Source of the DNA: Pseudomonas sp. UBA2684
GTDB taxonomy: Bacteria; Pseudomonadota; Gammaproteobacteria; Pseudomonadales; Pseudomonadaceae
NCBI GenBank assembly: GCA_002354655.1
Contig: DELY01000036.1
Coordinates: 114,302-177,173, forward strand
Direction of reading: 5' to 3'
Length of the DNA: 62,872 bases
A program made the position numbers and the translations under genes. How positions within the stretch are numbered: position 1 is the first letter of the stretch; each line of letters opens with the position of its first letter. Shown piece after piece: positions 28,409 through 36,595 of the stretch. The notes beneath the pieces were generated by a model. It ran no database searches. It had not been told where the DNA came from and was given only the letters and a program-made list of their open reading frames with translations.

Positions 28409-28651
28409 CTAGAACCCCTTAACGGGATGCGGGGTGTAGGGCGTGTCCTTGCCCATGAAGCGTATTCGCATGGCGTCGGCGACCGCATTGCATTGGGAAT
28501 CGCCCAGCTTTGATCGATCCGCCCGACACTGGAGCCGCAGTTCTTTGAGCCTTTCCGGGTTGTCCGCAAGCGTTTTCGCCGACTCAAAGGGCATCGGTTT
28601 TTCGCAGGCGCTTAGCAACAGCGCAAGCAGCAGAAGTGGAGTTCTGTTCAT
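28409..28651 (-). CDS. eexN: EexN-family lipoprotein (entry exclusion)
   Basis: 80 residues. MNRTPLLLLALLLSACEKP is a lipoprotein signal with lipobox LSAC. The mature part has the EexN pattern LADNPERLKELRLQCRADRSKLGDSQCNAVADA. The tail RFMGKDTPYTPHPVKGF is almost the same as the TrbJ end in this element. The ATG overlaps the upstream LysR stop (TGATG), so it is translationally coupled to the biosynthetic cargo. Proposed role: block redundant conjugation into a cell that already holds the ICE. Confidence 0.8.
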   Translation of the reverse strand: MNRTPLLLLALLLSACEKPMPFESAKTLADNPERLKELRLQCRADRSKLGDSQCNAVADAMRIRFMGKDTPYTPHPVKGF

Positions 28652-29577
28652 CAGGCGATATCCTCTCTTTGGGTTTGGTTGATTAACAATGTCTTGTCCT
28701 CAGCCGGGTTCACCCGCCCGATAAACCGGGCCAGTTGCTCGGCCGGTTCGCCCTCGCGCTGTATTAGGTAGGTCGTCAGTATTGCCGGGCAGCCGGCTAA
28801 CGGTCTGGCCACGACGTCTGGGTTGTTGAGTTCGGCGATACGTGCCAGGCTGGAGAAGCCCAGCCCGTAACCCGCCGCCACCAGCGCCATCATTAGATCT
28901 AGGGTCGGTACGCGATTGGCGATGGTCAGCCGCGTATCCACAGTGCCTAGCACCCGCTGTAGCTGTTGCCAGAAGCCCTCGCAGACCTGGGGATCACAGA
29001 GCACCAGGGGATAGCGCACCACTTCGTCGAGCGGCACGTGCCGATAGGTCAACAGGGGATGGCGGGCAGGTACCGCCACCACCAGCGGATCGAACCAGGC
29101 AGGCTCGGCAATCAGTCCTTCGCCGATTTCGTCCGCTTGAGCGAACCCGATATCGAATAGGTCGTCATTCAGCCCTCTGACCTGCTCAGAGAAAGTGACC
29201 TCCGACAGGCAGATCTCGACCTCGGGCTCTTCTTCGCGGCACTGTGCGAGCAGGGCGGCCAAACGTGCCTGCGGGATGCCGTCGGACAGCGCGACCCGGA
29301 TGCGCCCCCGGTAACCGGCCGCGGCACTCTTGACGCTAGCCCTGGCCTGGTCGACCACGACGAACACCCGGCGTGCGTCCTCGAGAAGCACCTTGCCGGC
29401 CCAGGTCAGGCGCGTGCGCCGCGTCGTGCGCTCGAATAGCTTCACACCCAGGCGGTACTCCAGTTCCTTGATAATCCTGGAGAGGGGCGACTGTTCGATA
29501 TGCAAACGCGCGGCCGCACGCGCAAAGTGCAGTTCCTCTGCAACGGCGATGAAACAGCGAAGATGGCGCAGTTCCAC
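28651..29577 (-). CDS. LysR-family regulator of the cargo operon
   Basis: 308 residues with a GTG start behind a strong AGGAGGAAAG site. Winged helix: ELRHLRCFIAVAEELHFARAAARLHIEQSPLSRIIKELE; effector domain follows (RIRVALSDGIPQARLAALLAQC). It lies 22 bases behind the MFS gene on the same strand, so it is probably cotranscribed with the exporter and regulates it or the biosynthetic genes. Confidence 0.92.
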   Translation of the reverse strand: MELRHLRCFIAVAEELHFARAAARLHIEQSPLSRIIKELEYRLGVKLFERTTRRTRLTWAGKVLLEDARRVFVVVDQARASVKSAAAGYRGRIRVALSDGIPQARLAALLAQCREEEPEVEICLSEVTFSEQVRGLNDDLFDIGFAQADEIGEGLIAEPAWFDPLVVAVPARHPLLTYRHVPLDEVVRYPLVLCDPQVCEGFWQQLQRVLGTVDTRLTIANRVPTLDLMMALVAAGYGLGFSSLARIAELNNPDVVARPLAGCPAILTTYLIQREGEPAEQLARFIGRVNPAEDKTLLINQTQREDIA

Positions 29578-29599
29578 GGCCTTTCCTCCTTATGTTGAT

Positions 29600-30799
29600 T
29601 TAGTTGTTGGGGGCGGCTTGCACGTCGCTGGTCCAGTTCGGCTGGCGACGCAGGTTGATGACTTGCAGCAGGGCACCCAGGGCGGCCACGCCGCCGGCGC
29701 TGGCCGCTAGGGTCCAGGTGGGCATCTGCAACAGCAGCACGAAACCACCTGCCGCCGCGCCGATGGCGCTACCCAGGTAGAGTGCTGACTCGTTCAGTGC
29801 GATGGCTAGGTTGCTGTCGCCTTGGGCCTGGCGCGCCAGGATCAGTTCGTTGTTCTGCGGCACTTGCAGCGCCCAACCGACTGCGCCCCAGAGGGCGATG
29901 GGCAGCATCACCAGCCAGGTACTTAGGGCGGCCGACAGCGGTAGCACGAGTAGCGATACGGCGAGGATCAGCATGATGGCGAAGGTCAAGGTCGGCCCCT
30001 TGATATGGTCAACCAGAGGGCCGATCAGAAAGCTACCCAGTACGCCGCCGATGCCCCAGACCCATAGGTAGGGCGTGACCGAACGCACTGCGCCGTAGGC
30101 TGGATCCGTCATCAGCGGAGCGATAAAGGTGTACATGCCCAGGCTGGCAATAGCCGCGAGCAGGGATACCAGCAGGACGACCAGCACATGGCCGTCTCCG
30201 AGGATCGCTAGCTTCTGGCCCAGCGAACTGGCGGTGGTGGCCGGCAGCGCTGGGAGCTTCAGCAGCAAGCCGAAAAACGCTACTAGGCCGAGCAGGGTGA
30301 CCAGCCACAGGGCGGCTTGCCAGCCCATCTGTTCGGCGACGAGCAGGCTGAGAGGCACGCCCAGCACCACGCCACTGGCCATGCCACCCATGATGATGGC
30401 GATGGCTTTGCCGCGGCGTTCAGGCGTGGATACTGCGGCAGCAGCACCGATGCCCATGGCCAGGTAGATACCGGCACCGATGCCGGCGATAGCGCGCCAG
30501 ATCATCAGTACGGTGAAGTTTTCAGCCAGCGCGCTGGCGGCATTGGCGATTACGAACAGGCCTAGGGCCAGCAGTAGGCCGGCGCGTTGGCGATGCGCTG
30601 GGGTTAGCGCGACGAAGATCGGCGAGCCCAGGCCGTAGGCCAGGGTGAACGCGGTAACCAGCTGGGCTGCCACCGCCACGGACACTGCGAACGAGGCCTC
30701 GATCATTGGGATCAGCCCAGCGGTGACGTAGGAAGCCATGCCGAGGGCAAAGGCTCCAAGTGCTATTAGGTAAATTGAGGATTGTTTGTGTGTGTGCAT
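29600..30799 (-). CDS. MFS transporter (DHA1-type exporter)
   Basis: 399 residues with 12 predicted membrane helices. The motif A region is loose, and motif C-like glycine/proline helices (GMASGVVLGVPLSLLVAEQMGW) mark it as an antiporter of the drug/sugar-efflux DHA1 group (AraJ/PbuE-like). Given the adjacent biosynthetic genes it is a good candidate for export or self-resistance. It lies 87 bases downstream of the asparagine-synthetase-like gene. Confidence 0.88.
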   Translation of the reverse strand: MHTHKQSSIYLIALGAFALGMASYVTAGLIPMIEASFAVSVAVAAQLVTAFTLAYGLGSPIFVALTPAHRQRAGLLLALGLFVIANAASALAENFTVLMIWRAIAGIGAGIYLAMGIGAAAAVSTPERRGKAIAIIMGGMASGVVLGVPLSLLVAEQMGWQAALWLVTLLGLVAFFGLLLKLPALPATTASSLGQKLAILGDGHVLVVLLVSLLAAIASLGMYTFIAPLMTDPAYGAVRSVTPYLWVWGIGGVLGSFLIGPLVDHIKGPTLTFAIMLILAVSLLVLPLSAALSTWLVMLPIALWGAVGWALQVPQNNELILARQAQGDSNLAIALNESALYLGSAIGAAAGGFVLLLQMPTWTLAASAGGVAALGALLQVINLRRQPNWTSDVQAAPNN

Positions 30800-30886
30800 G
30801 CTCAGGCTCGCTTGCGCTCTACTGAAGGCGCGCTAGTGGTACAGCTGAGGGATGCGGCCCCGAGCGGGGCCACATCCGATGAGAGG

Positions 30887-32740
30887 CTAGATTTCAAGGC
30901 TGACGTCGTACTCGCTCAGCCAGGTGTTGAGGCCGACCGCCAGCTCCATGCCCATGCGTTCGTACATAGGCGAGACGCTGCCGAGCGGCTTGGCCAGGGC
31001 TTGCTGGATTCGGCCGCTGTCGAGCAACGGCGTTACCGGCGCATTGCGATCCGCCTGGATGGCGGTCAGAGCGTCACGCAGCGCCTGCTCGTAGGCTGGA
31101 TCCTGGGTCGAGGGGTAGGGGCTCTTGACTCGCTCGCTGATCGACTCCGGCAGCAGGTCGCGGGTCGCCGCGCGCAAGATGCTTTTCTCCCGCCCGTCGA
31201 AGGCCTTCATCGCCCAGGGGATGTTGAAGGCGTATTCCACCAAACGGTGATCGCAAAAGGGCACCCGCACCTCAAGACCGACGGCCATGCTCATGCGGTC
31301 CTTGCGATCCAGCAGGGTCTGCACGAAACGCGTCAGGTTGACGTAGCTCATCTGCCGCATGCGCTGGTCCACCGTGCTTTCGCCTGGCAGCACCGGTGCC
31401 TCGGCGATGGCTTGGGCGTAGCTGTCGCGCAGGAAGTTCTGCATATCCAACTGGGCCAGTAGGCCTTGGTCGAATAAGGTCTTTCCGTCGAAGTACTTAC
31501 CGGTGACCGAGGTCAGCCAAGGGAAGGTATCGGCCTGGATCGCCTCCGGGTCGTGGAACCAGCGGTAGCCGCCGAACACCTCGTCCGCGCTTTCTCCTGA
31601 GAGCGCTACCGTCGAGTGCTTGCGTACCTCCTGGAATAGGCGGTAGAGCGACGGCCACATGTCGCCCCAGAACGCTGGCGGTAGGTCGAGGGCGTGAACG
31701 ATTTGCGCGCGCAACGCCGGATCGGCCAGTTCGCGGCTGTCGAGGATGATCTCCTGGTGGCTGGAGTGGATCTTCTCTACCAGGTCGCGGACGAATGGCG
31801 CATCCGGTGTGCCGCGCACAGCATCGCCGGTGAAGCCGCTGCCGTGGTCGAGGAAGTCGACGGAGAAGGAGCGGATGTTTTCCTTGCCGGCGGCCAGCAG
31901 CTTCTTCGAGGCCAGCGCGGTGATGATCGAGGAGTCGAGGCCTCCCGAGAGTAAGCTGCACAAGGGCACGTCGGCGACGATCTGGCGGTCGACGATATCC
32001 TCGAGCAGGTCTCGGGTATGGCGGATGGTCTCGTCCAGCGAATGGCTGTGTTCGCGCGCCTCCAGTTTCCAGTAGTGGCGGCGGCCCAGGCCCTGGCGGT
32101 TGATCCGTACGATCTCGCCCGGCATCACCTCGCGCATGCCAGCGAACACGGCATGTCCCGGTGTCTTCACCATTTCCAGGATCTCGCGCAGGCCATCGGC
32201 GCGCACCTTGCGCGGTACCAGGGGATTGGCCAACAGCGCCTTGGGCTCGGAGCCGAACACCACCCCGTCCGCCGTCGGAAAGTAATAGAGCGGCTTGACG
32301 CCCATACGGTCGCGGATCAGCAGCAGCTCCTGCGAGCGCAGATCCCAGATGGCGAAGGCATACATGCCGTTGAGGCGCTCGACGAAGGCCTCGCCCCATT
32401 CCACATAGGCGCGCAACACCACCTCGGTGTCGCTGCGGGTCTCGAACTGGTGGCCGCGTTGCTGCAGCTCGCTACGCAGCTCGCGAAAGTTGTAGACCTC
32501 GCCGCTGTAGGTGATCGCGGCGACTTCACGCAGGCTGCTGTGCATGGCCGTCATCGGTTGGCGACCACCGTCCAGGTCGATGATCGACAGGCGTCGATGG
32601 CCCAGGCCGACCGGCCCATTGATCCACAGCCCGCCGGCATCCGGCCCGCGCAGGGCCATGGTGTCGGTCATGCGCTGCAGGGTGTCGCGTTGCGCTTCCA
32701 TGTTCTGGCTGTAGGACAGCCATCCAGCGATTCCACACAT
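30887..32740 (-). CDS. Asparagine-synthetase-like amidotransferase (glutamine-hydrolysing)
   Basis: 617 residues from ATG 32740 with an AAGGAG site. The mature start MCGIAGW supplies the Cys nucleophile of an Ntn glutaminase domain (residues 2-210, with RRLSIIDL and FNGMYAFAIWD). The synthetase domain has the PP-loop CSLLSGGLDSSIITALAS and later SGESADEVFGGYRWFHD and DRKDRMSMAVGLEVRVPFCDHRLVE. Because the Cys is kept, it should use glutamine nitrogen for amide formation, unlike beta-lactam synthetases, which lack it. In this setting it likely amidates a product carboxylate rather than making primary-metabolic asparagine. Confidence 0.9.
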   Translation of the reverse strand: MCGIAGWLSYSQNMEAQRDTLQRMTDTMALRGPDAGGLWINGPVGLGHRRLSIIDLDGGRQPMTAMHSSLREVAAITYSGEVYNFRELRSELQQRGHQFETRSDTEVVLRAYVEWGEAFVERLNGMYAFAIWDLRSQELLLIRDRMGVKPLYYFPTADGVVFGSEPKALLANPLVPRKVRADGLREILEMVKTPGHAVFAGMREVMPGEIVRINRQGLGRRHYWKLEAREHSHSLDETIRHTRDLLEDIVDRQIVADVPLCSLLSGGLDSSIITALASKKLLAAGKENIRSFSVDFLDHGSGFTGDAVRGTPDAPFVRDLVEKIHSSHQEIILDSRELADPALRAQIVHALDLPPAFWGDMWPSLYRLFQEVRKHSTVALSGESADEVFGGYRWFHDPEAIQADTFPWLTSVTGKYFDGKTLFDQGLLAQLDMQNFLRDSYAQAIAEAPVLPGESTVDQRMRQMSYVNLTRFVQTLLDRKDRMSMAVGLEVRVPFCDHRLVEYAFNIPWAMKAFDGREKSILRAATRDLLPESISERVKSPYPSTQDPAYEQALRDALTAIQADRNAPVTPLLDSGRIQQALAKPLGSVSPMYERMGMELAVGLNTWLSEYDVSLEI

Positions 32741-32762
32741 AATTTTCTCCTTGCGAATGGGG

Positions 32763-33833
32763 TTACCCGAGGCGTTCCAGGTTGTTGTCCTCAGCCAGCA
32801 GCACGCGCTTCTCGCCATGGACGTAGCGCGCCGGTGGTGGGGTTTGGGCGTGGGTGTTGAGTTCATTGAGCAGGTGCTGCAGGGCCACTGCGGTGTTGAG
32901 GTCGGCGAATGCCTGACGCGGCGGCTCCTTGAGCGCCACTGCGCGTACTACCTGTAGGCACAGCCGCGAGAGCTTGTGCAGGGTGTCCAGGCCAGGCTCG
33001 TTGGGTGCGGTGACGAACTCGTGTAGCACGCCCTCGGCGCCATTCGCATCGCGCGTCCAGATGCGTAACTGGTCGTGATCCCAACGCGGCGTGTCGAATA
33101 CCAGGCGCGCATGGATCAGCCGGGCGTCGCAGTCGACGAAGCTGAAGTCCACCGTGCGCTGGCGAACGATATTGACGAAGCTGCTGTAGCCGGTGACCTG
33201 AGCCTCGCCCAAGCTGGCGGTGAGTTGCACGGTATCGAGCACCTCGGCGCCGGAGATCGAGAAGTCCGAGCGCACACCGAGTACGCCATGCAGCCTGAGC
33301 TGGCCAGAGCGAGGGCAGATCCAGCTGAGCAGATCCAGGGCATGGATCACCTCGCTGGTCACGCCGCAGGTGGGGCGATAGTCGTTGATGCGATCCTTGC
33401 CCCAATGGAAGCTGGCGCGCACCAGGTGCCAGTCGTGGCGCTCGACCCATTCGCGCAGCTGCCGGCTGGCGTCCGAGTAGCGCTCTACCAGGTCCAGTGC
33501 AAAGCCACCAACGTGCTCCAGTGCACCGAACAGCTCGTTCAGGTCGTCGCCGGGTGTGACCAGTGGCTTCTCGCAAATCACGAAGCCCCGATAGCCGGCT
33601 AACTGTCGCAACACGGGCGCATGGCTATGGTCGTTGACGCTGACCACGACGATGTTCGGTGTGAACATCTCCAAGGCCCGGCCGACGCTATCGAAGTAGG
33701 ACAGCTCGATCGGCTTCTGCCGACGTCCGACATAGGCCAGCGACAGTGGTAAGCCAGTGCTCGCGGCGATGTGCTCGAAGGCGCGGCGGTAGCGGTTGCC
33801 GGCATAGCCCAGGCCGATGATCAGGATCTTCAT
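32763..33833 (-). CDS. Gfo/Idh/MocA-family oxidoreductase
   Basis: 356 residues. The start MKILIIGLGYAGNRYRRAF is a Rossmann NAD(P)-binding motif of the G-x-G-x-x-G/N type. The family EKP motif is present (FVICEKPLVTPGDDL), and the C-terminal half has the alpha/beta substrate domain with CGVTSEVIHALDLLSW. The ATG overlaps the GNAT stop by four bases. The substrate is unknown; context suggests tailoring of an aminolevulinate-derived or amino-acid-like compound. Confidence 0.85.
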   Translation of the reverse strand: MKILIIGLGYAGNRYRRAFEHIAASTGLPLSLAYVGRRQKPIELSYFDSVGRALEMFTPNIVVVSVNDHSHAPVLRQLAGYRGFVICEKPLVTPGDDLNELFGALEHVGGFALDLVERYSDASRQLREWVERHDWHLVRASFHWGKDRINDYRPTCGVTSEVIHALDLLSWICPRSGQLRLHGVLGVRSDFSISGAEVLDTVQLTASLGEAQVTGYSSFVNIVRQRTVDFSFVDCDARLIHARLVFDTPRWDHDQLRIWTRDANGAEGVLHEFVTAPNEPGLDTLHKLSRLCLQVVRAVALKEPPRQAFADLNTAVALQHLLNELNTHAQTPPPARYVHGEKRVLLAEDNNLERLG

Positions 33834-34333
33834 GCCGAGGCCTCCTGACGGATCAGTAGGCGCTCGTCGCTGACGGCGAAGCCCAGGGCCTGATAGAGCG
33901 TGCCGGCGGCCTCGGTGCTCTGCAGCACCACGGAGCCGACGCCGCGGTTGGCGAACCAGCGCAGCAGTTGCTGCATCAACTGCCGAGCAATGCCGCGGTT
34001 GCGCCACTGCGGCTCCACCACCACCGACTGCACCCAGCCGGACAGGCCGTTGAGGCAGCCGGGGGCCGGTGCGCGTTGGTCGATGATGGCGGTCGCGCAG
34101 CCCAGCACCTGGCCGGACTCCTTGTGCTCGGCGGCGAGGATCTGCACGCAGTCGCTTTCGTTCAGGCGACTGCTCAGCCAGGTGCGGTAGGCCGCCCGCC
34201 AGCGTGCGGAGTCCTCCGGCGTCTTGCTCGCGTAGCTGGCGGCGGTGCCGTCCAGCAGGTGCGCGCGCAGCTCCACCAGGCGCGCCAGATCGGCCACCGT
34301 CGCCGGGCGCACGGTGAGGAAGGAATGATCCAT
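33830..34333 (-). CDS. GNAT-family N-acyltransferase
   Basis: 167 residues from ATG 34333. Motif A of GNAT proteins is clear: VQSVVVEPQWRNRGIARQLMQQLLRWFANRG (acyl-CoA pyrophosphate loop R-x-x-G-I-A), and motif B follows with AAGTLYQALGFAVSDE. It probably acylates an amine of the pathway intermediate or confers self-protection. It begins one base after the aminolevulinate synthase stop and overlaps the next gene. Confidence 0.88.
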   Translation of the reverse strand: MDHSFLTVRPATVADLARLVELRAHLLDGTAASYASKTPEDSARWRAAYRTWLSSRLNESDCVQILAAEHKESGQVLGCATAIIDQRAPAPGCLNGLSGWVQSVVVEPQWRNRGIARQLMQQLLRWFANRGVGSVVLQSTEAAGTLYQALGFAVSDERLLIRQEASA

Positions 34334-34334
34334 T

Positions 34335-35567
34335 TCAGGCCACCTCCGCATTGAACGCCTGGGACGCCAGCGGAATGCTGAAATGCTCGAAGGTCTCGCG
34401 CAGCGACACCGCTAGGTGCTCGATCTGCGCATCGCTGTGGTTCGGCGTGGCGTTGACCCGGAAGCGCTCGGTGCCCACCGGCACCGACGGATAGTTGATC
34501 GGCTGCAGGTACACACCATGGGTCTGCAGAAGGCGTTCGGCCGCCGCCTTGCAGCGTTTCGCCTCTCCCACCAGCACCGGCAGCACGTGCGTCTGTGAGC
34601 AGGGCATGACTGGCACGTCGTAGTGCTTGAGGCGCTCGCGCAGCTTGGCCGTCTGGGCGTGCAAGCCGTCACGCTCGACGCTATTAGCTTTGAGGTGCTC
34701 GACGCTGGCCAGGCAGCCGGCGGTAATCGCCGGTGGCAGTGAGGTGGTGAAGATGAAGCCGGTGGCGAAGGAGCGCACTGTATCGACGATCACCTGGGTC
34801 GAGGTGATATAGCCGCCAATCACGCCGATGGCCTTGGCCATGGTGCCCTGGATGATGTCCACCTGATCGGCCACGCCCAGCTCGGCGGCGATACCGGCGC
34901 CGTAGGGGCCGTACATGCCTACTGCATGCACCTCGTCGAGGTAGGTGAGGGCGTTGTAGCGCTTGGCGATTGCAATGATCTCTTCGATGGGGGCGATGTC
35001 GCCGTCCATCGAGTAGACCGACTCGAACACCACTAGCTTCGGCTGACCCAGTGGGTAGCTGGCGAGGATCTGCTCCAAATGCTCGACATCGTTGTGGCGA
35101 AAGACCTTGCGTTCGTTCGGTGTCGAGCGGATGCCGTTGACGATGGAGGCGTGGTTCAGTTCGTCGCTGACCACCACGCAGTCGGGAATGCGCCGCAGCA
35201 GGCACTGGATGGTGGCATCGTTGGAGCCGAAACCGGTGGGGAACACCAGTGCCGCCTCCTTACTGTGCCAGTCGGCCAGGCTGGCCTCCAGGCGGGTGTA
35301 CACCTCATACGAGCCGCCAATGTTGCGCGAGCCGCCGGAGCCTGCGCCATAAGTCTCCAGCGCGTCATGCATCTGCTCGCGGACGCTGGGGTGTTGGGAC
35401 ATCCCGAGGTAGTCGTTGCTGCACCAGACGACCACGGGTTTCTGATCGCAGCCGTCCAGTTTGGCCAGCGGGTACTGGCCACAGATGCGGCTGAGGGTAG
35501 TGAAGGTGCGGTACTGGTTGGAGGACTTCAATGTCTCCAGTTGTTCCCGAAGAAGTGCTTGGTACAT
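34335..35567 (-). CDS. hemA: 5-aminolevulinate synthase (Shemin-type), cargo copy
   Basis: 410 residues. An alpha-oxoamine synthase of the ALAS type: CSNDYLGMSQHP, YGAGSGGSRNIGG, FRHNDVEHLE, ESVYSMDGDIAPIEEI, YLDEVHAVGMYGPYG (PLP Asp211) and the Schiff-base lysine in GTMAKAIG (Lys245), plus QPINYPSVPVGTERFR. It condenses glycine with succinyl-CoA. Pseudomonads make haem precursors through glutamyl-tRNA, so a stand-alone ALAS on a mobile element, in operon with tailoring enzymes, points to secondary metabolism. First gene of the operon. Confidence 0.92.
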   Translation of the reverse strand: MYQALLREQLETLKSSNQYRTFTTLSRICGQYPLAKLDGCDQKPVVVWCSNDYLGMSQHPSVREQMHDALETYGAGSGGSRNIGGSYEVYTRLEASLADWHSKEAALVFPTGFGSNDATIQCLLRRIPDCVVVSDELNHASIVNGIRSTPNERKVFRHNDVEHLEQILASYPLGQPKLVVFESVYSMDGDIAPIEEIIAIAKRYNALTYLDEVHAVGMYGPYGAGIAAELGVADQVDIIQGTMAKAIGVIGGYITSTQVIVDTVRSFATGFIFTTSLPPAITAGCLASVEHLKANSVERDGLHAQTAKLRERLKHYDVPVMPCSQTHVLPVLVGEAKRCKAAAERLLQTHGVYLQPINYPSVPVGTERFRVNATPNHSDAQIEHLAVSLRETFEHFSIPLASQAFNAEVA

Positions 35568-35723
35568 CCGTTTATCTCCTTAGCAAGTTGATGAAACGTC
35601 TCTGTGTGCTTCCTCATCGAACAAGAGCCCGGACTCGCGCGTTTGCGGCCAGACCGGGGTATTCTTCTTTGGATTTATGAGGGTTACAATTTGACTGTTT
35701 ATGCTATTACTGGAGGTAATCGG
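35568..35723. promoter_or_regulatory. Divergent promoter region between the hemA-like operon and the MmyB-like regulator
   Basis: A 156-base gap separates the two divergent starts, more AT-rich than its neighbours near 35680-35710 (TTTGACTGTTTATGCTATTAC). It should hold the promoters for both units and the operator of the MmyB-like regulator. No clear repeat was recognised. Confidence 0.5.
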
Positions 35724-36578
35724 ATGAGTGCTCCTCGCACCTTCGAACGCACACGTGTGGAGTTGGCTGAGTTTCTGCGCAGTCGCCGCGAGCGTCTTTC
35801 ACCGGAAGACGTAGGGTTGCATGCTGGGGGCAGACGCCGTACGCCGGGACTGCGTCGAGAAGAGGTCGCCGCGTTGGCTGGGGTGGGTTTGTCCTGGTAC
35901 ACCTGGCTGGAGCAAGGGCGCGATATCAGCGTGTCCGCCACCTTTCTCGACAACCTTTCGCGCACACTCAGGCTGGATGCGACCGAGCGTCGCCATCTGT
36001 TTCTGCTAGCCCATCAACGCCTGCCACCAGAGCCGGGTCGCACATGGTGCGTGGTGCCGCCGCTGATCCACAGGCTGATGGATGACATTCCCACACGACC
36101 GGCCTATGTGCTCAACCTGCGCTGGGACGTACTGGCCTGGAACTCCGCGGCGGATCGGGTGTTCGGTTTATCCGTGCTGCCGGCGGATCGTCGCAACTTA
36201 CTGTGGATGCTGTTCACCAGCCCGGCCATGCACGCGCTGTTCAATCCCTGGGATGAGCAGGTGCTGCAGATCCTTTCCAGCTTCCGTCGTGACTTCGTCC
36301 GGGCCACCCAGGATCCGGACATCGCCGCGCTGGTAAAGGAGTTGGAGAAGGTGTCGCCCGACTTCAGGAAGTGGTGGCGGCAGCAAGACATTCATGGTCC
36401 CTGCCAGGGCATTCGCCACCTGCACATCGAGTCGGTCGGCCAGGTAGTGTTCGAACACACCACGCTGACCATTGACGAAGATCGCCACCTGCGTCTGGTG
36501 TACTACGCGGCCAAGGAGGGGAGGCCAGAGAGCCGATCCTTCGAGCAGTGGCTGCAGCAGGTGCCGGCGCTGGTGTAA
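35724..36578 (+). CDS. MmyB-like HTH regulator, divergent from biosynthetic operon
   Basis: 284 residues from ATG 35724 with GGAGG upstream. N-terminal XRE helix-turn-helix (LGEFLRS-type start, RRTPGLRREEVAALAGVGLSWYTWLEQGRDI) and the C-terminal MmyB-like ligand-binding domain (RPAYVLNLRWDVLAWNSAADRVFG, and LRLVYYAAKEGRPES). MmyB-type regulators are frequent beside oxidoreductase and antibiotic genes. It is the best candidate for the operon's local switch. Confidence 0.9.
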   Translation: MSAPRTFERTRVELAEFLRSRRERLSPEDVGLHAGGRRRTPGLRREEVAALAGVGLSWYTWLEQGRDISVSATFLDNLSRTLRLDATERRHLFLLAHQRLPPEPGRTWCVVPPLIHRLMDDIPTRPAYVLNLRWDVLAWNSAADRVFGLSVLPADRRNLLWMLFTSPAMHALFNPWDEQVLQILSSFRRDFVRATQDPDIAALVKELEKVSPDFRKWWRQQDIHGPCQGIRHLHIESVGQVVFEHTTLTIDEDRHLRLVYYAAKEGRPESRSFEQWLQQVPALV

Positions 36579-36595
36579 GTACCGGCGTCTGTAGC

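Noticed and set aside
30887-32740. Beta-lactam synthetase (clavulanate or tabtoxin type)
   Set aside because: The N-terminal catalytic cysteine MCGIAG is intact, while beta-lactam synthetases lack it.
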